Below are positions 21,067 through 32,875 of a DNA stretch of 64,000 nucleotides, one piece after another. Position 1 is the stretch's first letter; every line of letters starts with the position of its first letter. A program made the position numbers and the translations under genes. The notes under the pieces are model-generated. The model did no database searches. It saw only the letters and a list, made by a program, of their open reading frames with translations, and was not told where the DNA came from. This DNA is from Culex pipiens pallens (Eukaryota > Arthropoda > Insecta > Diptera > Culicidae): NCBI RefSeq assembly GCF_016801865.2, contig NC_068939.1, positions 43,067,114 to 43,131,113 of the forward strand. Reading direction: 5' to 3'.

Positions 21067-24000
21067 TCAGAACTTGATCCACTTGAGAACGGCCGACGAG
21101 AGCTGTTCAAACTGAGCGGTGCTGCTGAACCGGTAGGCGAATATTCCGGCGGCACCAACGGCTGCCACGGATGAGCAGTACAGGACGCGCGTTAGAATCT
21201 GGAAGAGGAAGATTTGTTCAAATTAGTAAAAGTTAGCTCAATAAAAATGAATTAGAGAACAATACAAAAAATAATGGTCCAAATGAATAATGCAAACCAA
21301 TTCTTTACATCATTTGTGGACAAACCTTTTTTATCCGAAATATACCTTATGTCAAAATTCATAAAAATCTTGAAATTCTTTTCAAAAATAATGAAGACAT
21401 TTGAAAATTTTACTTAAGTTTTAAAACAGTTCGGGCTTATTTTTTAAATAATTATGTTTATTTTTTTTTTTAATTTAGTGATATCAAAGAGAAGGAAAAA
21501 AAAGGGCATACTCTTTGGTAAAATACCTATAAATTCACAAATAGAAAAAAAATGTTGATAAAGAAAATGAAAAAGCGCCCCTGAAAGACTTTTTCCAAAC
21601 TAATATAATCACAAAGTTTATCTCTAAATTGCTCGATCGCAAAAAGGGATCGTGCATGAACAACGTATCCTCAAAATTGGAATAAATTTATTTCTCATTT
21701 TAGAAAAACTTCTTTTATCAAGCGCTAAGAATAATTTTTATGTAATTCAATTTTCGGATAATCGCATCGCGAAATTTTTATTATTATTTTAAGGCCATTG
21801 GAAATTTAATTTAAATATTTGAATTACGCTAGCTGCGAAACAACCTCTGAGAGCAAAACAAACAAGAATTTGTGTATTTCTGCTCCTGTTTGCATAAATT
21901 CACATAGCATCCCGGGCAGACGGTAATAACAAAATTAATAATATTTCAATAACAAATCCTGTTAAAATAACAAAAATTGTTATTATTTAATCCTGAAGTT
22001 CAACTTCAAGAAGAAAAAATAATAACAGTTTCTGATAAAATAACAAAATTTGGTATTGAAGTGATATTATATTGAAAATGTTAAATAACACGCTAATAAT
22101 AGGAAATGTTATACATTTCAAAAACTCTCCTAATAACAAAATTTGTTATTCGTTCGGTATACTGACTTAGAAATAAAATTACCATAAATCGCACAAAGTT
22201 TCTAAGTGTCCATAACACAATCTGTTATTTTTTTTTTTTTTTGTTAAATATGTTTAGATCTTTGGGATAATTTTGATCAATTTCGTCGGGATCATTACTT
22301 TGGCCATGAAATGGGGTCCTTAAGCTAAAACTATTCTAAAAAGTTGAAATTTTGAAAGTTGACTTTTTTAATTATTTGATATACCCCCTAAAGGACTTTG
22401 TTTAAAATGGTTAGAACTATGGGATAATTTTGACCAATTCCGTCGAGATCATTATTTTGGCCATAAAATGGGGTCCTTAAGCTAAAATTATTCTGAAAAG
22501 TTGAAATTTTGAAAGTTGACTTTTTAAATTATTTGATATACTCTCTAAAGGACTTAGTTTAAAATGGTTAAAACTATGGGATAATTTTGACCAATTTCGT
22601 CAGGGTCATTATTTTGGCCATGAAATGGGGTCCTTAAGCTTAAACTATTCTAAAAAGTTGAAATTTTGAAAGTTGACTTTTTTAATTATTTGATATACCC
22701 CCTAAAGGACTGTGTTTAAAATGGTTAAAACTATGGGATAATTTTGACCAATTCCGTCGAGATCATTATTTTGGCCATGAAATGGAGTCCTTAAGCTAAA
22801 ATTATTCTGAAAAGTTGAAATTTTGAAAGTTGACTTTTTAAATTATTTGATATACTCTCTAAAGGACTTAGTTTAAAATGGTTAACACTATGGGATAATT
22901 TTGACCAATTTCGTCAGGGTCATTATTTTGGCCATGAAATGGGGTCCTTAAGCTAAAACTATTCTAAAAAGTTGAATTTTGAAAGTTGACTTTTTTAATT
23001 ATTTGATACACCCCCTAAAGGACTTTGTTTAAAATGGTTAGAACTATGGGATAATTTTGACCAATTTCGTCGGGGTCATTATTTTGGCCATGAAATTGGG
23101 CCCTTAAGCTTAAACTATTCTGAAAAGTTGAAATTTTGAAAGTTGACTTTTTTAATTATTTGATATACCCCCTAAAGGACTTTGTTTAAAATGGTTAGAA
23201 CTATGGGATTATTTTGATCAATTTCGTCGGGGTCATTATTTTAGCCATGAAATGGGGTCCTTAAGCTTAAATTATTCTAAAAAGTTGAAATGGTTAGAAC
23301 TATGGGATTATTTTGACCAATTTCATCGGGGTCATTGATTTCACCATGAAATAGGGTTTCAAGCTGAAATTAATCCGATAAAATTAACTTTTGAGAGTCA
23401 TTTTTTTTTTAATTTTGTTATATTCCCTAACGGAATTGATTTATTTATTGAATTTTTGAAGTGTGAATAACAAAAACTGTTATTATTTTCACAGAGCCAG
23501 GAAGTCGGAGCTGACGTTGAAGTTCGAGCTGGAGTGAGACCTCGGAGACGGCATCGGATTCAGCAAATTTTCAGCAACTTTTACTTGGAATCGGAAACTG
23601 TGAAGTCGGGTATTTTTGATGAGCTGAAGTCGTCGTTGACGTCATATCCTGCATCCAGAGTCGGAGTTGTCTTCAAAGTACGGATTCAAAGTCGCTTGGA
23701 GGTACCCGACTCTGCAGCCCTGACTAGTACAGAGGAGTTATGGCAACTGCAGGTTTATTTGCAAATTACAAATAAAACAAAACAATAACAAACCAGTTCA
23801 ATAACATTTTTTGTTATTATGCTGCTCCACCTCTCCGCACAAAATAACAAATCTTGGTATTCCTTCATGATTCCTTCTGTGTTATTGGTTTGTTATTGCA
23901 ATAACAACATAATAACAGTTTAAGTTATTCTTCGAACAAATCTTTGTTATTGATTTTTGTTATTTTAACAACTAATCCGATCATCCCAATAACATATTTC

Positions 24001-27000
24001 GATCTTCTCACAATATCAAAAACTGACCTTCCCAAGTTATTTCCGTCTGATCAGGGATAGCATAGCATATCATGACAGCAGCACCCACGTGTTTGGTTAC
24101 CGGATTAGCTTACAGGATTTCTATGCGTGTACAACTATAGCACTTTAAAAGTTAAAACTCACTCATTTTGGAATATATGAACTCCTCTATATAAAAAAAT
24201 TTCGACGGTTTTGTTTGAACGCGAATCAGTTCAATACGGAGCATCGAATCGAGGTGCTGTTTGTTGCGTTGCACAGTGGGCGAAATGAAACCCAAAATCG
24301 GACTTAATTGAACGCGGCTGATTCCCTGGTATGAAAAATAGTGTTTCTTATGTAAAAAAATCCGGGGAATCGATTGGTGATGGTTTCATCCACCGCACGA
24401 AACGGCAAAGAGTCCATTTGCCCCAATTCCCCATCTTTTAGCATTTTTTTTTTTTGAAAATCGGTCTGTATTTAGAGCGGAGGCTTTATGCGGCCATCCA
24501 AAATGCACTTAACTTATGTGAAAATGTCCCAGGAATCCAGTAAAAATAACCACTTGCTCCTCAAAAATCATCTATGGTCCATTTAACCCCAATTTCGCTA
24601 TAAAAGCATTTTAGGCCGTTTTCAAGTGTTAGGTCAGATTTTAAAAATCTGAAAATATTTTTATCGTAAAGATCAGACAATTTTACATAAAAATGACGAT
24701 TTGCACTTGATTGTTTGACACATTTATGTTAGCTAAAAAAAATTAATTTCAGCTAAAAAAAATTTAATGAAAAAAGCGTTTTAAAATGCTTTTTACACGT
24801 GTTGTATTGCAATCATTTGTTTTCAAAATATCTGTGTATTGACGAACTTTTTCAAATCAAATCAAATCAAAATATTCGCCCTACAGCATTACCTTGGCGT
24901 TCTCGATTGCGAGATTCCTACTCAAAACAAGGTGTCTGAAGGCTTGATTGTTGAGGCAATTGCTAACCTCTTTTTACACCTTAGCTTCCATCCACCCCGG
25001 GATTCGAACTGACGACCTTTGGATTGCCAACTGCCTACCAGCGACTCCATCGAGGCAGGACCCAGGGAGACGACTCCTACACCTAGACTGAGCTATCGAC
25101 CTAACCCTTTAGGTTAGACCGGGGCCAAAATTTACTTCCCCGTCCGACGGAAGGCGTGGTCAGACAAATCTTGTCTCGAAAAATGCCACCGGGACCGTCT
25201 GGGATCGAACCCAAGCCGACTAGGTGAGAGACAACCACGCTTACCCCTACATCACGGTACTGTGCAACGGAATTTAACAAAAAATCAAAATAGTTTTGAT
25301 CGATAACAGACATTCTAAATATAATTTTAAACGCAGGAAAAATGCATTTCAATTTGTTTTCAGTTGATAAGACTTCTGTTTCCATTGAAGTTTGGAAGTT
25401 ATAAAATTTTTTTTTGCCCCCCGATTTTTTGACCGGTTGGGGGGGCACCATAAACTTTGAAAAATATTTACAATGGCCTTAGAGGATTCTGAAATATGAT
25501 TTTTTCGGATATATCACTGAAACGGCGGTCAAGGCGTTGACCTACACATTTTTGGGTTTAAATTTTTTTTGTATTGAAATTCGCAACTTTTGGTACCCAT
25601 TTTTTTTAAGTTATCGCAGTTTTAAGGAAAACGTTGATTCTTTCCCGATCCTGAAGACAAACAAAACAAGTATACAAAATTGCGCAACATTTACGAAAAT
25701 TGCGTAAGATTTTTCGCATACAGTCAAACACTAAACACGATTATGCTGCCTGATACTTCCTGTCTTTCTTGTTAGACATTTCAAATGTTGTGAAATAGTT
25801 AATCACAGGCCCAGCAATTTGTTAGAATTGAAAAACAGAGCCGAAGAAGAACCGCATTATCAACCTGAGCTGATAGCTATGGACCATCGACTCTGGTTCA
25901 TCACAAAAAAAAACTTAATTTTTTAGAGCAAAAAAAAACATACAATTTAAGCCGCCAAAAACAGACTCGACTCTCACCTTATCCTGCCACTTTCGGTTCG
26001 CTATACACTTGCTGTAGCGCATGTGGGAGAAGGAAACGGAGTTGTACAGCGGCACCCACGTATTGGGCATCAGCCAGAACAGCAGCTCGTCCAGCTTCTT
26101 GCGCAGCAGGTACGATCGCTTCGTTACGAGGTCGCGCATCTTTTAGAGAAAAAAATAAGTTTTATCAGCAATTTGATGTGGTTGATCTGGACGAGTCTTC
26201 CTACCTCGATGTAGTTGTACATGGCCAAATCGCAGATCGCGTGGGCGTCCTCCCACCGAGTTTCGCTAAACTCCTTCAGGATCTGATCAACGTCCGATCC
26301 GTGCTTGTTGAACAGCTGTGACAGCACGGTACAATCCTCGAAGCCAGCGTTCATGCCCTGCCCGTAGAACGGAACCATGGCGTGTGCCGCATCCCCGATG
26401 ATCAGTGCCTTCCCTCCCACATTGTACGGTTTGCACTTGATCATGACCAGCGTCTGGGGGGCGATCTTGAAGAAATCCTTGATCAACCGTTCGCGCCCAA
26501 TCAGGTCGATCGCGTCCGGGAAGTGCTGCCGGAAGAACGCCAGCAGGTCCGACTCGCACTTAATACTGTAAAAGTTGGTGAACGGCATGAACAGCGTCAC
26601 GGTCCAGGTGCGGTCCTGGTTGGGCAGGGCGATCATCATGAACTTGCCGCGGGGCCAGATGTGCAGGTAGTTGTGGGGCATCGCAAACTGTCCATCCTTG
26701 GTCGGTGGAATGCACAGCTCCAGGTAGCCGTGCTCGATGTACGTCTGGCTGAAGTCGTACCCCGGACGTTTGATGACCTCCTTGCGGACCGCACTGTACG
26801 CTCCGTCGCAGCCCACGATCAGATCGGCCTGTTTTTCCGTGGTTTCTTTGGTCAGGGGACTGTTAGAAGGGGAACAGATGTAGCATTCGATTTTTTAAAA
26901 ATCATAATGAACATTTCCAAGAATTGAATTTGATTATATTTCAGGTTGAGACCAGAAAATATTTTTGTCAATTTGACTTAAATTCTTTCTTGGAAAAGTC

Positions 27001-30000
27001 CTCATGAGAAATTCATGCAAAATCCCTCAACCTATTTACAAATGTTGTCTTATCATCGCGAAAACTCACTCGACAAATCGTAGGCTTCCCTCGTCCAAAT
27101 TGGCCTGCTGCAGCTTGTGGTTGAAGTGAAGGTGAATGTTGGGGTACTTTTCGGCGGCTGAAAAAAAGAAACACAAAAACGTCCTCAGTGAAGCATCGCA
27201 GCTCCCACAACAATGTTGCCCGACTTGCCGGCAGACCAGCCGGCCAGGCTTAACCCACGTGGGAAGCCGTACACACGCACCATTCCGGCCAGAACAAACC
27301 TCACGTAACTTCACGGAACCACCAGCCGGTAACCGATAGGTTTCGAATTTCCAACAACGCTACTCACCGTTCAGCAGAACCTCGTTCAGATGCTTACGGC
27401 CGACCGAGTAGATGCACTGGTTCGTGTTGGCATCGTACGGCACAACTTTGCAGTTCCCTTTGAGATCGTGTAACATGCGGCCCCGCATCGGAATGCCGTG
27501 GCTCAGCAGGGCCTCCTCGAGGCCCACCTCGGCCAGCGCCTTGCGGCCTCGTGCCGACAGCGCCAGGTTGATGCTCCTGCCGACGACCAGCTCGGCGGTG
27601 CGGATGTCTGACGACAAGTAAACGCAAATGAACACATTTCTCGTAATTGACTTTGACAGTCGGACTGAACGACTAGTGGCTACCGATGGCGATTTTTATG
27701 TTACCGTACCTTCTCTGTACTCGAACAGGTCCACCTCATGGCCCTTTTTGCCAAGATGCAGTGCCAGCAGGGAGCCAACCTGAGTGGATTTAATTTATTT
27801 TAGTATGTAACAATTAATACGTTTTGAAAAAAAGTAGAATGATCTTTCTGGTTTTGGCGAGCAGTCTTGTCGAAAAAGAAAAACAGATTTTCTCTACTTC
27901 ACCGACGTTTCGGCCTTTATTTTGAGGCCTTCTTCAGGAGGTTTACTAAAAATGTCAAGCTTTTACAATTTGTGTGTGTTTGGTTGTGTTTTGTGTACTT
28001 ACTAGTTGTCTGTTTCTTGTCAAAAATGTTTTAGTCCTATTGTTAAACTGTCCTTTACGTTTGCTGAACATCACTGTTTAAAGAATTAATTTAATATTGT
28101 TTTGTAAACTATTGTGAAATACTAACATGTTTGTCCAAATAAATTGTTGTAAAACAACATTCAACTGCTGGGTCACTTTGTACTGTACAACGTCTAATTG
28201 CTAACTGTCAGGTGGATTGGTTCAGATGTGATTGTGTTGTGTGTTTTTGTGATTTTAGAAAACTCAATGGCAATTGTCCACGCTCCATACCATTTTTTTG
28301 TATGGACAATTGTCCACGAGAGGGAGGTGGGTTGAGATTTCCAAAAAAAAAGTGTCCACGTGGTTTGTGGATCGTCCCAAGCCAATTTTTTGTATAGAGC
28401 AATTCTCTACGAAATCGGTCTTTTTTTAGAATTTTAATTTTTGTATTTTTTAATCCGATTGAAATTTTTTTGGTTCGACCAACATTTCGATTTTTTGAAA
28501 AAATCAGTATTGATTAAAAAAAATCATAACTCGGTCAAAGATTTTTTGCACAACCTGGAAATTTCTGAAAAGTTGGCATTTTAGTCCTCTAAAACATATA
28601 AAAAAATAAAAAAATAAAAATAGTGTTTTATTGCAAATCAAGTTTTAGTGACAAAAAGTTATAAAAAAATCATCAATTTTTTTTACCATGTATCATTATT
28701 TTTAGTGTAGTCCATATCCATACCTACAACTTTGCCGAAGACACCAAATCGATCAAAAAATTCCTTCAAAAGATACATATTTTTGAATTTTCATACATCA
28801 TTTTTGTATGGACAGCTGCCAAATTTGTATGGAAAATTATATGGACAAACTAATGATGCAAAATGGCTTCTTTGGGCAAACCGAAGGCACCAAAAAAGTT
28901 TCAGTCGGATTAAAAAATACAAAAATTAAAATTCTAAAAAAAAGACCGATTTCGTAGAGAATTGCTCAACTGCCGTCCTTGTTTAGATTCAAGTGTAGAT
29001 TACCACCAATTACTATTATTAAGGTTTTAATCTAGATTTTACGATTTTATGCTTGAAAAACAAATAATAAATAAAAACATAGATTTTATAACTATTTTCA
29101 AAATTTCCTGGGAATCCAAAAATTTCAGGAATTCCAAAAATGTGTTTCCCGTTTCCTGGAAAATCCAAAACCCGTAAAAATTTGACGCCCTAATCCTCAT
29201 GATTAGGGTAAATGAAATTTCACGATTTCGCGGACAGCGTGAAATCCGTGAAATTTGGATTTTTCCGTGAAATCCCGTGAAATTTTATGTTTGTGTGAAA
29301 CTGTAACGATTTTTATCAAAATTATTTATCAAATTCAAATAGGAAAAAAGATAATCATATCAACAACTGTAGAATTAAGTGAATACCCTTTTTTAATTTC
29401 TAGCATAGGGTAAGTGATTATTGACGATTTCGTGGACGGCGTGAAATTTATCAATTTTCTTAAATATTTTTTTTAAGATAACAACATACTTAATATTTCA
29501 TCCATACAGACTTTTAAAATTAATTTTATTAGTTTACAATTCAAAAGCTTAATATGAACCATTAGATGAATTGTTAAAACTACTATCACAGACAACAGAC
29601 GTAGCGGCTAGAACAAAATAATTTAAAAATCGTGTGTAAAAACATGGCTGCCAATCACACTAATCTACTAGCGCCATCTATTAGCCTATTGCCACTCTCT
29701 AAAGCAGCCATGATGGTTTTCTGAGAAGGTGTGTTTGAAAATGCATCACCCAGAAATATAAAAAAATATATTATTTCAATTTTTCGAAAAAAAATAATAA
29801 AAAGTTGAAGATTATGTTTAAATGCTATAGTAAATCTACTTTAATTATTAATTAACACGATTTACAAGCACGTGGATGTTTTTTTTTCATTTAATTATCG
29901 ATATTAAAAAAATAGTCTAGTCTGATGCTTTTTTAAACACAGCAACCAAGGCCGCGCTTGAGGCTGTCAAATTCTTGCTGGTTGTGTTGATAAACAAAAC

Positions 30001-32875
30001 CAATAGAGGTGAGCGAAAAAGAGTAGGAGACCCGGTGGAAATCGGGAGGATGAGCAAGCGTTTCTTGGAGGATAATAGATCCGGAACCAGAAACGAAACA
30101 ATCCGGAACAAGAGCTACTATCACGGCCAACCCCGTAAACGCTTTGGCCCCAAACGACCGCATTCCGAAGATTATCTCTGGAACCGACAAACCAGCTACC
30201 ACGATCATTTCAACGCTCACCTCCAAGACATCAACCTCTTCAACGCCCTCGAAACCCACCCCACCTTCATGTGCCACCACTTCCAGCGAACCCTCGCCGC
30301 CATACCAAAGGCCTCTCCCCAGCGCGTCAGATTCCCCCACTGGATTTCTAGCGAGTGATTTTACTGAAATCGGCTGAAATCTAGGCTGAAATCAACTTTT
30401 CATCCAGAACAAACGATTACAAACGTTGAAAACCAACAAAATGAAAAATGATAGTAGGCGGAAAGCGATATTTTGACAGCGGGCAATGTGTCAGGGAAAA
30501 GCGACTGCAGCGCCACAAACGGATTGCCACAACTAAAAAATCTGTAGCAATGATTTACACAAGGGAAGAATCGAGCCCAAACGTCTGTTGTCTGTGCTAC
30601 TATGTTCAGTACTGCCCATAATTGAAAATCCGGCTATTATGCCAAATCAAGTATTCCGAGAAAAACGCGTTTAAGTGTTTGTCACTAAATCTCCGTCAAG
30701 GCAATTTCCCATAAGAGTGGCATATTAGCCGTTTGGTTTTTCGCATCGGCAGCCAAATCTATACACTATTTCAGTGAAATTCAAGGGTCAGAAGATGCGT
30801 TGGAACATCCTCTATCACCTGATGCTAATATCTCGTTTTTGCCAAAAGTGGATATTAGCCGTTTTTTCGATGGTGGGCAGAGTAATACTTCCATTCGCTG
30901 TAATAAAAATTGTACTGCTTTTTTATTTAAAGGTATAGTTTCAAAAAAAATAAAAAGGATCAAGCTTTGTAAAATAAAAGCTTTGAAATCAACTTTTTAA
31001 AACCTTACAGATTATTTCTGTAATGTTTAATAATGTTAACGATATTTGATTATTTGGGTGAACAATTTCCGTAAAAGTTTAAAAAATTCTACTTTTTTTT
31101 TGTTTTCTTTTTTTAATAAAAACTTCGATTTCATTACAAATTAATTGTTTTTGCTTTTTGATTTAAATTTATTTTTTTGAAAAGGGAGATGAAAACCTTA
31201 AAAAATGTTAATGTGCTAAATGTCGCAAAAAAATCAATTAATTATTTCACTTATTTTTGTTGGACAAGAGTGTTAAATGTTGCTTTGATGCAAATCAAAA
31301 AAGAAGCAAATCGGCGAAAACTTTTTAACTATATAAGTCGAATATTTAAAAAAAGTAGTTCAAAAAATGAGAATGCGCATGCCCTACATTTTATTTCAAT
31401 ATTTATATAGAGCCCATCCATAAACTAGGTGGAATCTTTTTTGAAAATAAGGGGATTTTTTTGTGTCACGTTCAAATTTATTAAAGATTTTTTTTAGTTT
31501 ATTGAAGAATAATATATAGTGAAGCATAAAAAGTAGTTTCTGTGATTTAAACATAAGATTTTAAAAGTTATATTAACATTTTTCACGTTCCGCGAAATTT
31601 GCGTGAAATTTGGTGTTTTGAAATTAAGGTCCCCGTGAAATTTCCAATTTTCGAACGTGAAAAATCACTAAGCCTACTCATGATATCAAAAATAACTCCT
31701 GTTCCTGAATTGGCACCATTTTAAACTTTTGCGTAAAAAATGATTTTTTGAGTAGTTCAAACATAAAAAATTCACGAAAATTAAAAATTTGAAATACTAA
31801 TGATGCAAAATATATTCAAGCATAACATTAAACTGTTCAATCATAAAAAATAAAAAGAAATGAAGATTTGCGAAAAAACTTTAAAGCCGTTGCAAATATT
31901 TTTCAAAGCTGATTTCGCCCCCCCCCCCCCCCTTCTTTCAAAATTGGTCGGAAAAATTCCAACAAAAAAAAATATTTTTCCAAAAAACTTCAAAATTTCC
32001 ATGAAAATAGAAGTGTAATCAACTGAAAACAATTTAAAATCCATTTTTCTGCATTGAGAATCATTTTTAGCATGATTGGGTTTGTTTAAAAATGTTTGTG
32101 TTTGCACCGCAAAAATTTTATTTTTCGCAAATATCAATGAATTTATGAACTTTTTTTTCCTTATGTATAACGTCATTTTTCCGAATTACGGTCGAAAATT
32201 TAAAAAAAAATGTTAAAAGACTTAAAAGCCTAATTTGATCTAAAATGTATAGATAAATCTTTGACAATGTACACTAAACTGTTTTAAATCGATTCTAGAA
32301 GTATTATCAAAGGAAATTTGAATTTTCGCCGATAATTTTATTTTTATTCTTGATTTTAATGTAGAAAACAAAACATCGAATAATTTGTTTACCTAAATAT
32401 TTTTCTTTAAAATTTACAAGAATTGCGCAAAAACAAAACTAGTTTTGAATTGATGTATTCTGTTTTGAGATAAACAAAAAAAAAATATAAAATAATGCAA
32501 TTATTTCATAAATTTGCCATGATTTGCACTGGAAATATTTTTCACGAAAACGTTTAAAAAAATATAATTTATCAATGATTGCACGTAACGCTTCTGTCAC
32601 TCTTCACATTAAATTCTTTTTCAAAAATCGATTCACTATTTCCTTTTATCGTTCTGCTGAAATCATCACATCACAACGCAACTCTGAATTCCACCGTTAA
32701 TCCATCACTTAAAATAACAGCACATACAGCTCATCTCGCACGACTCAAGTGCTCGGGGCTATCCCAGTCGTAGACAACCAACAGGACTCACCAGTCCTCC
32801 CCCAACGACAGCCACGTTCAAATTTTCCGCCGGTAATCCATTGGTGTTTGTTCTCGGATACTGCTTGGTAGACAT
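21067..32875 (-). CDS. kmo: Kynurenine 3-monooxygenase
   Basis: Hydroxylates L-kynurenine to 3-hydroxykynurenine with NADPH, O2 and FAD at the outer mitochondrial membrane; in mosquitoes it detoxifies tryptophan products and feeds eye ommochrome synthesis (family knowledge). Exons on the minus strand: 32875-32792, 27779-27710, 27607-27368, 27157-27070, 26859-26205, 26139-25978, 21198-21067. They total 1431 bases, 476 residues, with all phases agreeing. Visible motifs: FAD GxGxxG split by intron 1 (VVGGGL/VGSLLALHL, residues 25-30), GRSINLALSARGR, DLIVGCDGAYSAVR, and the second FAD motif IIGDAAHAMVPFYGQGMNAGFEDC. The last exon gives a C-terminal hydrophobic anchor (VLYCSSVAAVGAAGIFAYRF). Intron 1 is 5 kb and intron 6 is 4.8 kb, both repeat-filled. 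A TCAGT initiator-like word lies on the minus strand at 33011-33007. The gene looks intact. This is the cinnabar/kh orthologue. Confidence 0.95.
21199..21910. other. Kynurenine monooxygenase intron 6, distal part
   Basis: AT-rich, with no feature recognised apart from a pogo-like TTCGGATAATCG word near 21750. Confidence 0.4.
21911..24056. mobile_element. 2.1-kb TIR element built around a satellite array
   Basis: The ends CCCGGGCAGACGGTAATAAC and GTTATTTCCGTCTGATCAGGG are related inverted repeats. The 7-bp direct repeat ATAGCAT lies outside both ends (21904-21910 and 24057-24063). Inside, AATAACA/TGTTATT words cluster at both flanks, and the core is a 157-bp tandem array (22245-23360). No transposase is seen. 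It sits in intron 6 of kynurenine monooxygenase. Confidence 0.65.
22245..23360 (+). repeat. Tandem array, about 157-bp period, dimeric order
   Basis: Seven or more units contain GGGATAATTTTGACCAATT, GGCCATGAAATGGGGTCCTT and CTAAAGGACTTAGTTTAAAA-type words at about 157-base steps (anchors near 22302, 22459, 22616, 22773, 22930, 23086, 23243). Units alternate: type A has TTTCGTC and ATACCCCCTAAAGG; type B has TTCCGTCGAGATC and ATACTCTCTAAAGG. The first five run A-B-A-B-A, a 314-bp higher-order repeat, then A-like units follow. The last unit is shortened. Confidence 0.85.
24057..24874. other. Kynurenine monooxygenase intron 6, unassigned part
   Basis: AT-rich sequence with no supported gene or element boundary. 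Confidence 0.4.
24875..25265 (-). mobile_element. tRNA-derived SINE, Twin-like, with two tRNA-like units
   Basis: On the minus strand two B-box-like motifs occur, seen on the plus strand as GGGATTCGAACTGACGACC near 25000 and TGGGATCGAACCCAAGCC near 25200. A conserved body lies between them, with CCGTCCGACGGAAGGCGTGG and GACAAATCTTGTCTCGAAAA. The (TCAAA)n-type repeat near 24857 on the plus strand would be the 3' tail. A second copy is at 2585-2852. The two-unit build matches what is known of Culex Twin; the name is tentative. Confidence 0.55.
25266..25977. other. Kynurenine monooxygenase intron 6, proximal part
   Basis: Contains about 200 bases related to one half of the miniature element at 48961-49225 (shared CATAAACTTTGAAAAATATTT). 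No coding content. Confidence 0.4.
27904..27937 (-). ncRNA. Hammerhead-ribozyme-like motif of Penelope type
   Basis: Read on the minus strand, CTGAAGA (core CUGANGA) is followed by A, a perfect five-pair stem GGCCT/AGGCC with an 8-base loop, then GAAAC and GTC. This is the core order CUGANGA, stem II, GAAA, stem III, GUC. The unpaired A after the core and the loop-less stem III (AC/GU) are, from memory, features of hammerheads in Penelope-like retroelement repeats, which work best as dimers. Stem I pairing is weak here (G-C, G-U, then a mismatch). The motif lies in intron 1 of kynurenine monooxygenase in the sense orientation. No Penelope reverse transcriptase frame was found beside it. Confidence 0.5.
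28397..28967. mobile_element. 571-bp member of the palindromic element family
   Basis: The ends GAGCAATTCTCTACGAAATC and GATTTCGTAGAGAATTGCTC are perfect inverted repeats of 20 bases or more. The interior matches the outer arms of 17888-19820. The frame starting MPKTPNRSKNSFKRY is on the plus strand. It is a shorter, internally deleted relative. Confidence 0.7.
30050..30358 (+). CDS. Nested small basic protein in kynurenine monooxygenase intron 1, unknown function
   Basis: An ATG-to-TGA frame of 102 residues stands out because about two thirds of its codons end in G or C, in a region otherwise very AT-rich. The product is rich in Arg, His and Asn, with an N-terminal basic part (GQPRKRFGPKRPHSEDYLW) and a His-rich later part (NALETHPTFMCHHFQRTL), ending PHWISSE. 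No signal peptide, membrane span or known domain was recognised. It runs antisense to the host gene. The frame is open upstream to 29975 but lacks another ATG. A GATGGCGC-type word (TAGCGCCATCTATTAG, 29672-29687) lies upstream. It could be a nested gene, a retrocopy fragment or an exon captured by a repeat. Confidence 0.42.
   Translation: MSKRFLEDNRSGTRNETIRNKSYYHGQPRKRFGPKRPHSEDYLWNRQTSYHDHFNAHLQDINLFNALETHPTFMCHHFQRTLAAIPKASPQRVRFPHWISSE
30359..32791. other. Kynurenine monooxygenase intron 1, 5' half
   Basis: Very AT-rich. It includes TTTCACG/CGTGAAA-type repeats near 31580-31670 that mirror those at 29215-29290, and a partial copy (about 31880-32060) of the 48961 miniature element with a long C run at 31918-31932. 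No other gene was recognised. Confidence 0.45.

Larger units (their letters stand above)
27780..29210. other. Kynurenine monooxygenase intron 1, 3' third
   Basis: Holds a hammerhead-like motif (27904-27937, minus), presumably part of a Penelope-like element remnant of undefined length, and a 571-bp copy of the GAGCAATTCTCT palindrome family. The rest is AT-rich with no feature. Confidence 0.5.

Noticed and set aside
22245..23360. CRISPR-like array of repeats and spacers
   Set aside because: The whole 157-bp unit is repeated without unique spacers, and the window is animal DNA.
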